NCBI RefSeq assembly: GCF_900167915.1
Contig: NZ_FUYM01000004.1
Location: 186,001-250,000 of the forward strand
Length of the DNA: 64,000 nt
Direction: 5' to 3'
Source of the DNA: Rhizorhabdus histidinilytica
GTDB taxonomy: Bacteria; Pseudomonadota; Alphaproteobacteria; Sphingomonadales; Sphingomonadaceae
Shown here piece by piece: positions 41,501 through 53,647 of this stretch. A program made the translations under genes and the position numbers. The notes below the pieces were generated by a model. It had not been told where the DNA came from. It saw nothing but the letters and a program-made list of their open reading frames with translations, and did no database searches. Within the stretch, counting starts at the first letter, position 1, and the number at the start of each line of letters is the position of its first letter.

Positions 41501-42757
41501 GGCGTCGAGCAGCGCCATGGCCTGGTCAGCGGGCCAGATGTCGAAGATCGGCCGGGGAACAGTGATCGCGGCCTTGGCGTCGACCAGTCGCCCCTCTTCG
41601 GTCAAAAGCATCGGCCGGCCTTCGATCGCCGCATCAAACGCCAGCTCGACGATCGCGCCGCACGCCCCCTCAAGCGTCGTCGCCTCGCGGTCGACATCGG
41701 GCAGCAGACCATAGGCGTCCGCGCGATCCCGCGCGCTGGTCCGCGTCTGCCCCAACCACTCCATCATGGCGCTAGCGGCCAATTCTCCGGCGCGGTTCAG
41801 GAGCCAGCGGTTGGTCGGCGAGGTCTCCGGGTCCTTGATCTTGAGACGCGCTGGGTCCTGGATGAAGGGCGCGTTGCAGGCGAATGGTAACGCCGTTTCG
41901 ACGCCGGTCGGCAGCACGACATAGAGACGGCCTTTCGCGCCCAGCACGATCTCCACCCGGCAGGGCGGGAAATCACCGCTGTCCTCTGCCCCCAGCATCC
42001 GCTCCTTGCGGATTTCATCGAGCGCTTCGGCCGGGAAGGCTTGCTCGCCCGACCGGACGACCAGGAACGGGTCATCCGCTTTCTCATCCAAAGCCATCCA
42101 TTCGCTCTCGGCGATGGGGCCAGGTCCGAGACTCTGCCAATGCACCTCGCTGTCGCCGATCCGGAGGCGGCGGATTGTCTTGAAGAACAACAGCGACACC
42201 GGACTCTTCAGCCACTCGTCGAGATTCTTCTCGACCTCCCGACGCAGCAGCGGGTTGGCGATCGCCACTTCGACGCGCGTGGTTCCGGATGTCAGGTGAC
42301 GGGCGTCGATCCAGTGCGGCTCGGTGAACCGCGCGCGCTCGAAAGCGACCGCCAGGGTCGGCGTGAACAGCTCGACCCGATCGCCCAAGCTGAACGTGCT
42401 CTTGAATCCGATCCCCCGGAAGCCGATCGTGTGCAGCGCACGCTTGTTGGAATAGCCGAAGCGGCAGATCGAGGCGAAGTGGGCCTCGATGAAATCCTCG
42501 CCATTGTGCTCGAACACGAAGCGGTCGTTCTCGATCGACACCCGCGCTTCGCTGGCGCCGGCGTCGTCGGCGTTCTGGAGCAGTTCGGACAGGATATGGC
42601 GCGGACTCTGCACCTGCTTGAAGAGCTGGTGCCAAGGCCCGGCAAGCTCCGGGTCCGCCTCAAGCTGATCCCAGCGCCGGATCGCACGCTCCTGTATCGG
42701 CCGAAAGTAGCCGGGAGGATCGGTGATGATGGCGTCGATCTGGCGATCCGCGCTCAT
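38528..42757 (-). CDS. GHKL/sacsin-type ATPase, 1409 aa
   Basis: The first 150 residues hold an HSP90-like (GHKL) ATP-binding fold of the sacsin N-terminal type: N-box HILSELLQNADDAGASEA at residues 54-71, FEHNGEDF near 82-89 and the glycine motif HTIGFRGIGFKSTFSLGD near 109-126. The remaining 1200 residues are uncharacterised, probably helical repeats, ending with a short domain (HYYPKDHCLEQEPLQLEADV). ATG 42757 overlaps the upstream stop as ATGA; a longer frame to 43132 would run into the helicase gene and lacks family features. Its job in the operon is unknown; chaperone-like or sensor roles are possible. Confidence 0.8.
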   Translation of the reverse strand: MSADRQIDAIITDPPGYFRPIQERAIRRWDQLEADPELAGPWHQLFKQVQSPRHILSELLQNADDAGASEARVSIENDRFVFEHNGEDFIEAHFASICRFGYSNKRALHTIGFRGIGFKSTFSLGDRVELFTPTLAVAFERARFTEPHWIDARHLTSGTTRVEVAIANPLLRREVEKNLDEWLKSPVSLLFFKTIRRLRIGDSEVHWQSLGPGPIAESEWMALDEKADDPFLVVRSGEQAFPAEALDEIRKERMLGAEDSGDFPPCRVEIVLGAKGRLYVVLPTGVETALPFACNAPFIQDPARLKIKDPETSPTNRWLLNRAGELAASAMMEWLGQTRTSARDRADAYGLLPDVDREATTLEGACGAIVELAFDAAIEGRPMLLTEEGRLVDAKAAITVPRPIFDIWPADQAMALLDAKSRPALCQHVSAKNRTKLVNWRLVEEFSKSDLLERLRSNHLPRPATWRHLLNLWAYIAPEVTGWQCHDADALRIVPVQGKEVLYAASEIVRLGEKKLLQSEEDWEFLAGHLIVLNQNWTRFLAEQRRDKSEGESRNDPVEAAFAVLEEIGLDGTSDVNAVIERVAADYFGSGQPKLAECVQLAQIAAKLGVTVGDAFRFACADLKLRAIGKGVLFDESGSLEELLPEAAQKTQLLHRDYVASFKSCTREDWLRWVSSGRSGLQTMAPLVQKRQTIYGRQQLMAEAQARGARSALYYPYVTNQFVIEDWDFAPDYWRHWEGLSKTDAGIWAKIVGKILDQRDTYWSRAVGARLSQVATTGSTRSVTSERLLPDWLLKLRAKPCLPDTRNMIQLPADLVRRTPETEALIDVEPFVHGLLDRETTRPLLDLLGVRSTPSGPGRLLDRLRALAKSDKAPAHEVEKWYRRLDQMLDGCSTADAQSIKGAFKAEKLILAQDGTWVMSGGIFLAGDEEDVPGAAVVRASVLDLSLWHRIGVADRPSADLALQWLGTLPSGKVLSADDARRVRTLLVRYPTRIWEERGHWLNLVGEWAPVETLAYGLSMQTLFRWSHLHEWVKRKTADFQRLSGETVQAPPFLALPALSDLVEERFNQPSLLASMEECRAWLTAFGTQLGRIELADAAETERVRALAAAIAATSWVQTAKLEVIPYLDGVPAGTARLTDILWLDGKLFVSPLSKAKLAKRVPEEIGRSLGADIRAALAYAFERSPEDIKDYLEENFTLGPDHVVAAQTVEVQPAAAPGGDGDVDQVAEDARSDAEPVDMDDLRPAEEDEPAPQPELAPQTGKSNQELIETELATKPRAAPKPPRPSVMARFALAQGYKADGEDRFFHADGSWIGRGNGARFPWERRSAGGEVQRHYYPKDHCLEQEPLQLEADVWGLLDQKPDLYSFILINPQGDPVEMTGARLRALRDGGELTIHPATYRLVYDLDE

Positions 42758-42984
42758 CGCGGCGGCTCCAGCGTCGACGGCGTGGCGGCCGGTTCGGTTT
42801 CGTGTGACGGATAGATCAGGACCGGTACGCGCCCGCCGCCGCGCAGTGCATCGACCTTGCGAAACCGCTCCCATTTGAGCGATCCGAAGGCGACGAAACC
42901 GGTGGCGGCGGCCATTGCCTGCCCCGATTGAAGGTGCTCGAGCGGCACAGGGGTAAGGATGGAAGAATCCGAAATGCCGGTCAT
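42754..42984 (-). CDS. Small coupled protein between helicase and ATPase genes, 76 aa
   Basis: This 76-residue frame begins eight bases after the helicase stop and its TGA overlaps the ATPase start (ATGA), so it fits the operon exactly. It reads LEHLQSGQAMAAATGFVAFG and LKWERFRKVDALRGGGRVPV, with no family I recognise. Composition is unremarkable and no signal or membrane segment is visible. Gene coupling is the main support. Confidence 0.6.
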   Translation of the reverse strand: MTGISDSSILTPVPLEHLQSGQAMAAATGFVAFGSLKWERFRKVDALRGGGRVPVLIYPSHETEPAATPSTLEPPR

Positions 42985-42992
42985 CTCGCCCC

Positions 42993-46496
<3,504 letters not shown>

Positions 46497-46518
46497 CAGC
46501 CGGCGCCCCCCGGTTCTT

Positions 46519-47403
46519 TCATAGCTGAAGCTCCGCCCTCTCGAGCGCAGCCTCAGTTTCTTTGCGGTTTATCGTCACGATGTGCTGTGTATGGGCGCTC
46601 TGTTTCGTAGCGTCACCAAGCAAACCCAGGCGCTTCAAAACATAGAAGAGCATCGCGTAGCGAACCGTGAGCACGCCGTTTCCCTGATCCAGCCCATAAT
46701 CCTTGGCGACAACCGTCTTCTGGCTCGGCGTGAGTGCTGGATGCGGGCCAATAATAACGTCGAAATAGTTGTTCCAGAGCCAATCCTGTTCGCCGGGCAC
46801 GCCCGGCTCTCCCTTCGCCCCAACCTCAAGAATGCGCGGCAGCAGGAAATCCTTGAACTTGTGCTCAAGGTGGCAATACGCCCGCGTGTGCCAGCGGAAG
46901 CCGTCATAGCCGAAGGCGTGCGGCGTGATCCGGCGCCAGATGGGGTCCGGCCGCGCCTTGTTCATCGACTGGTAGAAGACGTCGACCGAGACGCCTTCGC
47001 GGCTGGCGTCGAGAATCTTGCGCAGGACCTCGATGTCGATGTCCCGCCTGGGGGTCAGCGCGACATCGGCGCTGGGAAGCGCCGCAATCCACGAATCGCT
47101 CGCGGGCACAGCCCCTTCGGCGACCGAGCGAAGCTGCGAGAGATAAATGTAGGGGTCCGGCTCAAGGAAGCGCAGAACGAACTTGTCGGCGGCGACATAG
47201 CGCTTGGCGCGGGTGTCATACTCCATGTTTCCTGGCGCGCGCTCCTGATAGAGCGTCAAATCCTTGGAAGCCTGCGGCACCGAGACGCCGAACGCCTCGA
47301 CGAGGTCGGCCCGGTTGATCGAGCCCTCCCAGAACAGCCGAAACTCGATGAACTCGAGTCGGCGGCCCACCCCCCATTTCAACGCCGTCACGGCCTCCGC
47401 CAT
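46519..47403 (-). CDS. WYL-domain repressor of the BrxR/CapW type, 294 aa
   Basis: The winged HTH reads GVGRRLEFIEFRLFWEGSIN, RADLVEAFGVSVPQASKDLT, then LYQERAPGNMEYDTRAKRY, typical of the BrxR/CapW group. The WYL-type domain contains RITPHAFGYDGFRWHTRAYC, and a WCX-like C-terminal part (FKDFLLPRILEVG) follows. BrxR and CapW repress BREX and CBASS operons until phage infection. ATG 47403 is chosen for GAGG nine bases upstream; an alternative ATG at 47430 has no ribosome binding site. It is first in the minus-strand operon and faces the AddB-like gene across a short divergent region. Confidence 0.87.
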   Translation of the reverse strand: MAEAVTALKWGVGRRLEFIEFRLFWEGSINRADLVEAFGVSVPQASKDLTLYQERAPGNMEYDTRAKRYVAADKFVLRFLEPDPYIYLSQLRSVAEGAVPASDSWIAALPSADVALTPRRDIDIEVLRKILDASREGVSVDVFYQSMNKARPDPIWRRITPHAFGYDGFRWHTRAYCHLEHKFKDFLLPRILEVGAKGEPGVPGEQDWLWNNYFDVIIGPHPALTPSQKTVVAKDYGLDQGNGVLTVRYAMLFYVLKRLGLLGDATKQSAHTQHIVTINRKETEAALERAELQL

Positions 47404-47441
47404 TTGATTCCGCCTCGCATGCGTGGGCATAAAAACTATAT

Positions 47442-47454
47442 GGACAACCAGTCC
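47442..47454. promoter_or_regulatory. Candidate WYL operator in the divergent promoter region
   Basis: GGAC-AACCA-GTCC is an inverted repeat in an AT-rich stretch (47430-47475) between the WYL gene and the AddB-like gene. On the minus strand a TATAGT hexamer (47440-47435) lies next to it, so a bound repressor could block transcription. Both the repeat and promoter are short and need testing. Confidence 0.4.
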
Positions 47455-47586
47455 TCGTCCGTGTAATTATTATTCCCATCACCGGCTTTCGTCAATGGGC
47501 AATCGGAAGCAGACAAGGGGGCGAGACATGCAGCGGCACAGCTTGAAACGTCGGATCGCGAGCACGCACCCGGAAGGAGGGCGGCC

Positions 47587-50241
47587 ATGACCATCGCGCA
47601 TCGGTCCACCCTGATCGTTCACGGCCGCCTCGCGATGCGGGAGAGCCGGCTGGCGGCAGGCCGCGGCGGTCGTCACGGCCTCCAGGTCATGTCGTTCGAG
47701 CAGGCCGCCGTCCGGCTGGCGGGCGGCTTTGCCCGCCCTATAGACGACGAAAGCCTGCGCGCGGCCATCCAGGCGGCCCTGCCCGCCACGCCGATGGGCG
47801 AGATGGAGGGCATCAAGGCTCTTCCCGGCATGGTCGACGCGGCGGCCGACACGCTCCACAAAGCCTGGCGCGCGGGCATCGATCTTTCCGCACGGGCGGC
47901 CGACCATCCGCGTCTCGCCGCCATCGCGCACCTGGAAGCGGCCGTCCTCGGCCAGCTTCCGTCCGGCATGATGCGTCCTCTCGACATCGTCGCCGCCGCG
48001 ACCGCCCGCATCGCTCATGCGCCGGCGGTCCTCGGCCCGATGGAGATCGTCGGCCTAACCGAACTCTCGCCCTGCTGGCGGCCGCTGCTCCAGGCTCTCA
48101 CCGCCCATATCCCGGTGCAGTGGACCGCCGGCCCGAGGAGCGTTCCCGCATGGCTGGACGGCAGCGGCGTCACGGTCGCGCGCGCGCCGGCGCAAGCGCC
48201 GGGGATCAGCGCCGTCAGCGCGGCGACCGCCTACCACGAGGCCATCGAAGCGATGCGCTGGGCGCGCAGCCTGCTCGCCACGGGCGTCTTGCCCTCGGAG
48301 ATCGCCATCGCGACCGCCTCGCCCGCCGACTATGACGATCATTTCCTGGCCCTGCGCGCCGACGCCAACATCGACCTGCATTTCGTCCACGGCGTCCGCA
48401 CCGTCGCCACCCGCGAGGGCCAGGCGGCCGCGGCGCTGGCCGACATCGTCGTCCGCGGCCTGTCGCAGTCGCGGCTGCGGCGCCTCGCGGCGCTCTGCCG
48501 GGACAGCGGGCCTTTCGAGACGTTGCCCGAAGGCTGGCTGCGGGTCCTGCCGACCGATGCGCCGCTCTCGACGCCGAGCGCCTGGAGCCGCCTGCTGGTC
48601 CGGTTGACGCCGGAAGACTGGCCCGACGGCGCCGACCATGTTCCAGCGCTGCGCACTGCGGTCGAGATCCTGGCCAAAGGACCGGACGCCGCCAGCGAGA
48701 TCGGAGAAGCCTTCCTCAAGGGCCGCGCACTGGCGATCTGGCGCAAGGCGCTGCTCGCCGGCCCCGCCGCCTCGATCGACGCGACGCTGGAAACCCTGAA
48801 GCAGGATGACGGGCTGGAAGCCTGCGTCTGCGTCGCCTGGATGCCGGCCAGCGCGCTTGCCGCGTCGCCCCGCCGCTTCGTGCGGCTCCTCGGCCTCAAT
48901 TCCTCGCGCTGGCCGCGCGGGATCGCCGAGGACCGCCTGATCCCCGATCATATCATCCCGACCCCGGTGCTCGACCCGCTGCCGGTCAACCTCGCCGACC
49001 GCCGCGATTTCGAGACGATCCTGGCCACGACGGCCGATACCGTCGTTCTCTCGCGCGCCCGGCGCGACAGCGACGGGCGCCTCCTGGGCCGCAGCCCCCT
49101 GCTCGCCGGACGTGGCGACGAAACCTATCTGCGCCGCAACGCGACGCCGGCGCACGCCTTCAGCGAAACCGACCGCCTCATGGCCCGGCCCCAGGAGTTC
49201 GCCGCTGATCCGCAAGCGGTGGGCGCGCAGGGCTGCTGGCGCGACTGGCGGCAGGCCGAGATCACTCCCCATGATGGGCTCGTGCGGGCGGATCATCCGC
49301 TCGTTCTCGCCATCCTCGGCCGCACCCAGTCGGCCAGCTCGCTCCGCCGCCTGCTGCGCAACCCGCTCAGCTTCGTGTGGGTCTATGCGTTCGGGTGGCG
49401 TGAACCGCAGAGCAGCGCCGAGCCGCTCGTGCTCGACGCGCTCGGGATCGGCGATCTCGTCCACATGGTCCTCGACCGCGCCTTGCGCGACCTCGAAGCC
49501 GCTGGCGGCCTTGCCTCCGCCGACACGGGAACCATCGAAGCAGCGGTGGCGCAGGCGGTGCAAGCCGTCGCCGCCGATTGGGAAAGCGAGCGCCCGATTC
49601 CGCCGGCCGTCATCTGGGGGCGCACCCTCGACGACGCCCGCGTGATGGCCGGTCGCGCCCTGTCCTACGGCGATGAAGTCCTGCCCGGCGCACGCGCCTA
49701 TGGCGAAGTGCCGTTCGGCGGCTCACAGCCGAAATCCGACGCGGAGACGCCTTGGGATCCCAGCACGCCGGTCACGATTCCCGACACGGGGTTCAACATC
49801 GCCGGCTACATCGACCGGCTCGACATCTCGAGCGATGGCAAGCGCGCGCTTGTGCGCGACTACAAGACCGGCCGGCCGCCGCGGAGCGATATCCGGCTCA
49901 ACGGCGGACGCGAGCTTCAGCGTTGCCTCTATGCCTTCGCGGTGAAGGCGCTCCTCGGCGACGACGTCGCCATCAGCGCCTCGCTGCTCTACCCGCGCGA
50001 GTCCGTCGATCTTCAGCTCGACGATCCCGAGGCTGTGCTCGCGGAGATCACCGACTATCTGCGCGCGGCCAGGGCGAGTCTCGCCGGCGGCGCGGCCCTG
50101 CCTGGCCCGGACACCGGCGGCGACTATGACGACCTCGCCTTCGCCCTGCCGGCCAACGCCAGCGCCACCTATTGCAAACGCAAAATGCCGGCCGCGACGG
50201 AGCGGCTGGGCGAAGTCGCTCAGGTCTGGGAGGCGGAATGA
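47587..50241 (+). CDS. AddB-like PD-(D/E)XK nuclease subunit, 884 aa
   Basis: The C-terminal nuclease carries GFNIAGYIDRLDISSDGKRA, then LVRDYKTGRPPRSDIRLNGG near residue 757 and ELQRCLYAFAVKAL, the Asp, (D/E)xK and Gln-Tyr motifs of RecB-type PD-(D/E)XK nucleases. The N-terminal 500 residues resemble an inactivated UvrD-like scaffold, as in AddB, and no Walker A is visible. No four-Cys Fe-S cluster is seen. AAGGAGG at 47574-47580 supports the start. Its stop overlaps the AddA-like start. Defence-linked AddAB-like pairs would degrade DNA ends; a housekeeping repair pair misplaced on an element is the alternative. Confidence 0.82.
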   Translation: MTIAHRSTLIVHGRLAMRESRLAAGRGGRHGLQVMSFEQAAVRLAGGFARPIDDESLRAAIQAALPATPMGEMEGIKALPGMVDAAADTLHKAWRAGIDLSARAADHPRLAAIAHLEAAVLGQLPSGMMRPLDIVAAATARIAHAPAVLGPMEIVGLTELSPCWRPLLQALTAHIPVQWTAGPRSVPAWLDGSGVTVARAPAQAPGISAVSAATAYHEAIEAMRWARSLLATGVLPSEIAIATASPADYDDHFLALRADANIDLHFVHGVRTVATREGQAAAALADIVVRGLSQSRLRRLAALCRDSGPFETLPEGWLRVLPTDAPLSTPSAWSRLLVRLTPEDWPDGADHVPALRTAVEILAKGPDAASEIGEAFLKGRALAIWRKALLAGPAASIDATLETLKQDDGLEACVCVAWMPASALAASPRRFVRLLGLNSSRWPRGIAEDRLIPDHIIPTPVLDPLPVNLADRRDFETILATTADTVVLSRARRDSDGRLLGRSPLLAGRGDETYLRRNATPAHAFSETDRLMARPQEFAADPQAVGAQGCWRDWRQAEITPHDGLVRADHPLVLAILGRTQSASSLRRLLRNPLSFVWVYAFGWREPQSSAEPLVLDALGIGDLVHMVLDRALRDLEAAGGLASADTGTIEAAVAQAVQAVAADWESERPIPPAVIWGRTLDDARVMAGRALSYGDEVLPGARAYGEVPFGGSQPKSDAETPWDPSTPVTIPDTGFNIAGYIDRLDISSDGKRALVRDYKTGRPPRSDIRLNGGRELQRCLYAFAVKALLGDDVAISASLLYPRESVDLQLDDPEAVLAEITDYLRAARASLAGGAALPGPDTGGDYDDLAFALPANASATYCKRKMPAATERLGEVAQVWEAE

Positions 50242-53200
50242 TGAGCAGCGTGTCGAAGATGCTGAAGGACGACGGCGCCCGCCGCGATTCGATCAGCCTC
50301 CATGATCGTTCGATCCTGGTCGAGGCCGGCGCGGGTTCGGGCAAGACCGCCGTTATGGCCGGCCGCATCGCCGCCATGCTGGCCGCAGGCGTTGCGCCGC
50401 GTTCCATCGCCGCAGTCACCTTCACCGAGCTTGCCGCGAGCGAGCTGCTGTCGCGCGTCCGCGAGCTCGTCGCCGACCTCTCGGCCGGAACGATCGCGAC
50501 CGAACTGCGCGTGGCCCTGCCCGATGGGCTGTCCCAGGCCCATCGCGACAATCTCGCCGCCGCCAGCGCGGCGATCGACGAAATCACCTGCTCGACCATC
50601 CACGGCTTCTGCCAGCGGCTGATCAAGCCTTATCCGGCGGAAGCCGACATCGACCCCGGCGCCAGCGTCATGGATCGCAACCAGGCCGATCTCACCTTCC
50701 TCGAAATTGTCGATGGCTGGCTGCGCGAACGCCTGTCCGGCGGCCAGGGCGGCATCCTGGCCGAGATGGTGCTGCACAGCCCCGGCGAGACCGTGGCGCT
50801 GATTCATAAGATCGCCGAGAATCTGCGCCGCCGCCCTACGCTCGCGGCCCCGCCCGTCTCTCCGGTTGACGGCCATCTGACGGCGTTTCGCCAGGTCGCT
50901 GCGAACTTCGCGGGCTTCATGGATGGGATAACGGCGGCCGAGCCCGAAACGGTGACGATCGTCGAGCACCTGACCGGGATGGCGATCGCCGTGGCGAACG
51001 GCCCCGATCCCGTCACACCTGCGGGCCTCGTCCATCTCCTGACTTCGCGGCCCCACCCGGACCTTTGCACAAAGGCCGGCGCCTTCGCCTCCTACCGCAA
51101 GAAGGGCAAATGGGCCGCCGCGGCCAAGCAGGCCGGTCTCTCCAAGGCCGACGGCGATCGGCTGAACGACGCCGCCGAGACCCACTACACCGCCTGCTGC
51201 GACGCCTGGGCCGCGCTTGCGCAGGCCGCCGCCGGCCATGCCCTGGCGGCGCTGATCGACGAGGCGCGTCCGATCCTGCAGCGCTATCGCGACCACAAAC
51301 GCGCCAGCGCCCAGCTCGATTTCGACGATCTGATTTTCGCCGCGCGCGACTTGCTGCGCGACCATGACGCCGTGCGCCGGGCGCTCGGACAGCGCTTCGC
51401 CCATGTCCTGGTCGACGAGTTCCAGGACACCGATCCGCTGCAAACCGAAATCTTCTGGCGGCTGTGCGGCGAGCCGGCCAATGGCAATGACGACTGGACC
51501 CAGTTCCGCATCCGGCCCGGCGCGCTCTTCCTGGTCGGCGACCCCAAGCAGGCGATCTATCGCTTCCGCGGCGCCGACGTCGGAGCCTATGTGCAGGCGC
51601 GGGACGCCTTCCGCGCCCAGGATCCCGACAGCCTCTTGTCGATCTCCACCAATTTCCGCTCCTGCGCCTCGATCCTCACCTTCGTCAACGAGCGCTTCGA
51701 GGCCGTGCTCTCGGCCGATGGGCAGCCGGGCTTCACCGCTCTGGACCCGTTCCATGACGACCGGGGCGGCCTGTGCGTGGCGGCCCTCGACATCGCTGTG
51801 GCGGATGAAAACGGCAAGGCCAGCGCTGAACAGCAGCGCGACGCCGAAGCCGACGCCATCGCCGAGCTGTGCGCCCGGCTGATCGAAAGCCACCCCATCA
51901 TCGACCGGCGCAGCGGCGCCGAGCGCCCCTGTCAGCCCGGCGACATCGCCTTGCTGGCGCCGACCGGCGCGGAGCTGTGGCGCTATGAGGAGGCGCTGGA
52001 GCGCCGCGGCATCCCCGTGGCGACCCAGGCCGGCAAGGGGCTGTTCCGCCGCCAGGAAATCCAGGACCTGATCGCACTGACCCGCGTTCTGGCCGATCGC
52101 CGCGACACGCTGGCGCTCGGCGCGCTGCTGCGCGGGCCCTTGGTCGGCCTCACCGAGGAAGACCTGCTGGACGTCATCTGGGCGCTTCCGCGCTCGGAGG
52201 AGCAGCCGGATCGGATTCCGCGCCTGGATCTGAGCATCGACCCCGCTGTCATCGCGCACCCGCTTGCGCGCGAGGTCATCGAGCGGCTGCAATCGCTGTC
52301 CCGGCGCGGCAACAGCACGACCCCGCACGAGCTGCTCTCGCAGGCCGTGGACGTGATGCGCGTCCGCCCGCTCCTCCTTGAGCGCCATCGCGGCCAGGCC
52401 GAGCGCGCGCTCGCCAATGTCGATCTCTATCTCAGCCTGTCGACCGGATACGCCGTGCGCGGCCTGCGCGCCTTCGCCGAGGCGATGACCGCGGCGTGGT
52501 CGGACGAAGCGCGCGCGGTGGAAGGACGGCCCGACGCGCAGGAGGAAGCGGTCGCGCTGTTCACCATGCACGCGGCCAAGGGGCTGGAATGGCCGATCGT
52601 CATTCCGGTCAACACCATGACCGGAGTCGTGGCGCCGGAAAGCGCCGTTATCGACCGCCAGACCGAGACCTTCTACTGCCCGGTCCTCGGCGTCACGCCG
52701 GAGGGCTACGAAGCCGCCCGCCAGGCGGAAAAGGAAGAGCTGGACCGCGAACGCATCCGGCTCTGGTATGTCGCGGCCACCCGCGCCCGCGAGCTCCTCG
52801 TCCTCCCCCGGCTTGACGCCACGCCGTCGAAGTCGGCCTGGATCGGCCTCGTCGATCTGTCGCTCGCCGACCTCCCCGGCCTGGACCTCTCCCATCTGCC
52901 TGCCGGCCTCACGGCCGCAGGAGCGGGCATAGGCAATACCCAGACGCGCGCGAGCTTCGCCGCCGAAGCCGAAGCCATCGCCGCCGCGCAGACGCGGCTG
53001 ACCTGGCTGGCGCCCAGCCGCGACGAAAACGCCGCCGGGACCGTGCTGCGGGAAGAGGAGGCCGCGCTCTGGGTGGGGGCGGCCGACGATCAGCCTCCCG
53101 AACTGGAAGCCGCCGCCCTCGTGCAGGGTGGCCGCGAACGCGGGCTGATCCTCCACAAGCTCATGGAAGAGGTGCTGACCGGCGAAACCTCGGAGGCGGA

Positions 53201-53633
53201 AGCCGCCCTGACCGAACGGGCGGCCGACCTCATCCGCGCGCTCGGCCGATCTCCGGTCGCCGACCCGGCGACGGGGCTGTCGGCTGAAGAACTGGCGGCC
53301 TGCGTCGTTCGGACCCTGGCCCTGCCCGACATCGCGGCCCTGCGGCCGGGACTTCTGGCCGAATTTCCTGTCTATGCCGCGCAGGCGTCCGATGGCGTGG
53401 AAACCGCAACGGCCGGGATCGCGGACGCCCTGACCGTTGGCGAGGATCGCCGGCCCGTCGTGGTCGTCGACTGGAAGAGCGACGTGAATCCCGAGGCTCA
53501 GACGCTCGACCACTATCGGGCTCAGGTGCGCGCCTATCTCGACATGACCGGCGCCGAGCGCGGGCTCATCGTTCTGATGACGAGGGGAACGGTGATCGCC
53601 GTCTCGCCCTCGCCCCAGACGGTGGCGGCCTGA
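50238..53633 (+). CDS. AddA-like UvrD helicase-nuclease, 1131 aa
   Basis: The UvrD motifs are complete: ILVEAGAGSGKTAVMAGRIA near residue 27, HVLVDEFQDTDPLQTEIFWR near 388, LVGDPKQAIYRFRGADVGAY, the THAAKGLEW-like box ALFTMHAAKGLEWPIVIPVN and LWYVAATRARELLVLPRLDA. The C-terminal RecB-type nuclease has VVVVDWKSDVNPEAQTLDHY near 1074 and AQVRAYLDMTGAERGLIVLM. So the enzyme is a 3'-5' helicase with its own PD-(D/E)XK domain. It shares an ATGATG junction with the AddB-like gene (start 50238 or 50241). The pair would form a helicase-nuclease that could process linear phage or incoming DNA. Confidence 0.87.
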   Translation: MMSSVSKMLKDDGARRDSISLHDRSILVEAGAGSGKTAVMAGRIAAMLAAGVAPRSIAAVTFTELAASELLSRVRELVADLSAGTIATELRVALPDGLSQAHRDNLAAASAAIDEITCSTIHGFCQRLIKPYPAEADIDPGASVMDRNQADLTFLEIVDGWLRERLSGGQGGILAEMVLHSPGETVALIHKIAENLRRRPTLAAPPVSPVDGHLTAFRQVAANFAGFMDGITAAEPETVTIVEHLTGMAIAVANGPDPVTPAGLVHLLTSRPHPDLCTKAGAFASYRKKGKWAAAAKQAGLSKADGDRLNDAAETHYTACCDAWAALAQAAAGHALAALIDEARPILQRYRDHKRASAQLDFDDLIFAARDLLRDHDAVRRALGQRFAHVLVDEFQDTDPLQTEIFWRLCGEPANGNDDWTQFRIRPGALFLVGDPKQAIYRFRGADVGAYVQARDAFRAQDPDSLLSISTNFRSCASILTFVNERFEAVLSADGQPGFTALDPFHDDRGGLCVAALDIAVADENGKASAEQQRDAEADAIAELCARLIESHPIIDRRSGAERPCQPGDIALLAPTGAELWRYEEALERRGIPVATQAGKGLFRRQEIQDLIALTRVLADRRDTLALGALLRGPLVGLTEEDLLDVIWALPRSEEQPDRIPRLDLSIDPAVIAHPLAREVIERLQSLSRRGNSTTPHELLSQAVDVMRVRPLLLERHRGQAERALANVDLYLSLSTGYAVRGLRAFAEAMTAAWSDEARAVEGRPDAQEEAVALFTMHAAKGLEWPIVIPVNTMTGVVAPESAVIDRQTETFYCPVLGVTPEGYEAARQAEKEELDRERIRLWYVAATRARELLVLPRLDATPSKSAWIGLVDLSLADLPGLDLSHLPAGLTAAGAGIGNTQTRASFAAEAEAIAAAQTRLTWLAPSRDENAAGTVLREEEAALWVGAADDQPPELEAAALVQGGRERGLILHKLMEEVLTGETSEAEAALTERAADLIRALGRSPVADPATGLSAEELAACVVRTLALPDIAALRPGLLAEFPVYAAQASDGVETATAGIADALTVGEDRRPVVVVDWKSDVNPEAQTLDHYRAQVRAYLDMTGAERGLIVLMTRGTVIAVSPSPQTVAA

Positions 53634-53647
53634 CGGAGGGAGACACG

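Noticed and set aside
50220..53513. A 1097-residue minus-strand frame opposite the AddA-like gene
   Set aside because: The plus strand has complete UvrD motifs; the antisense frame has no recognisable domain and shadow-type composition.
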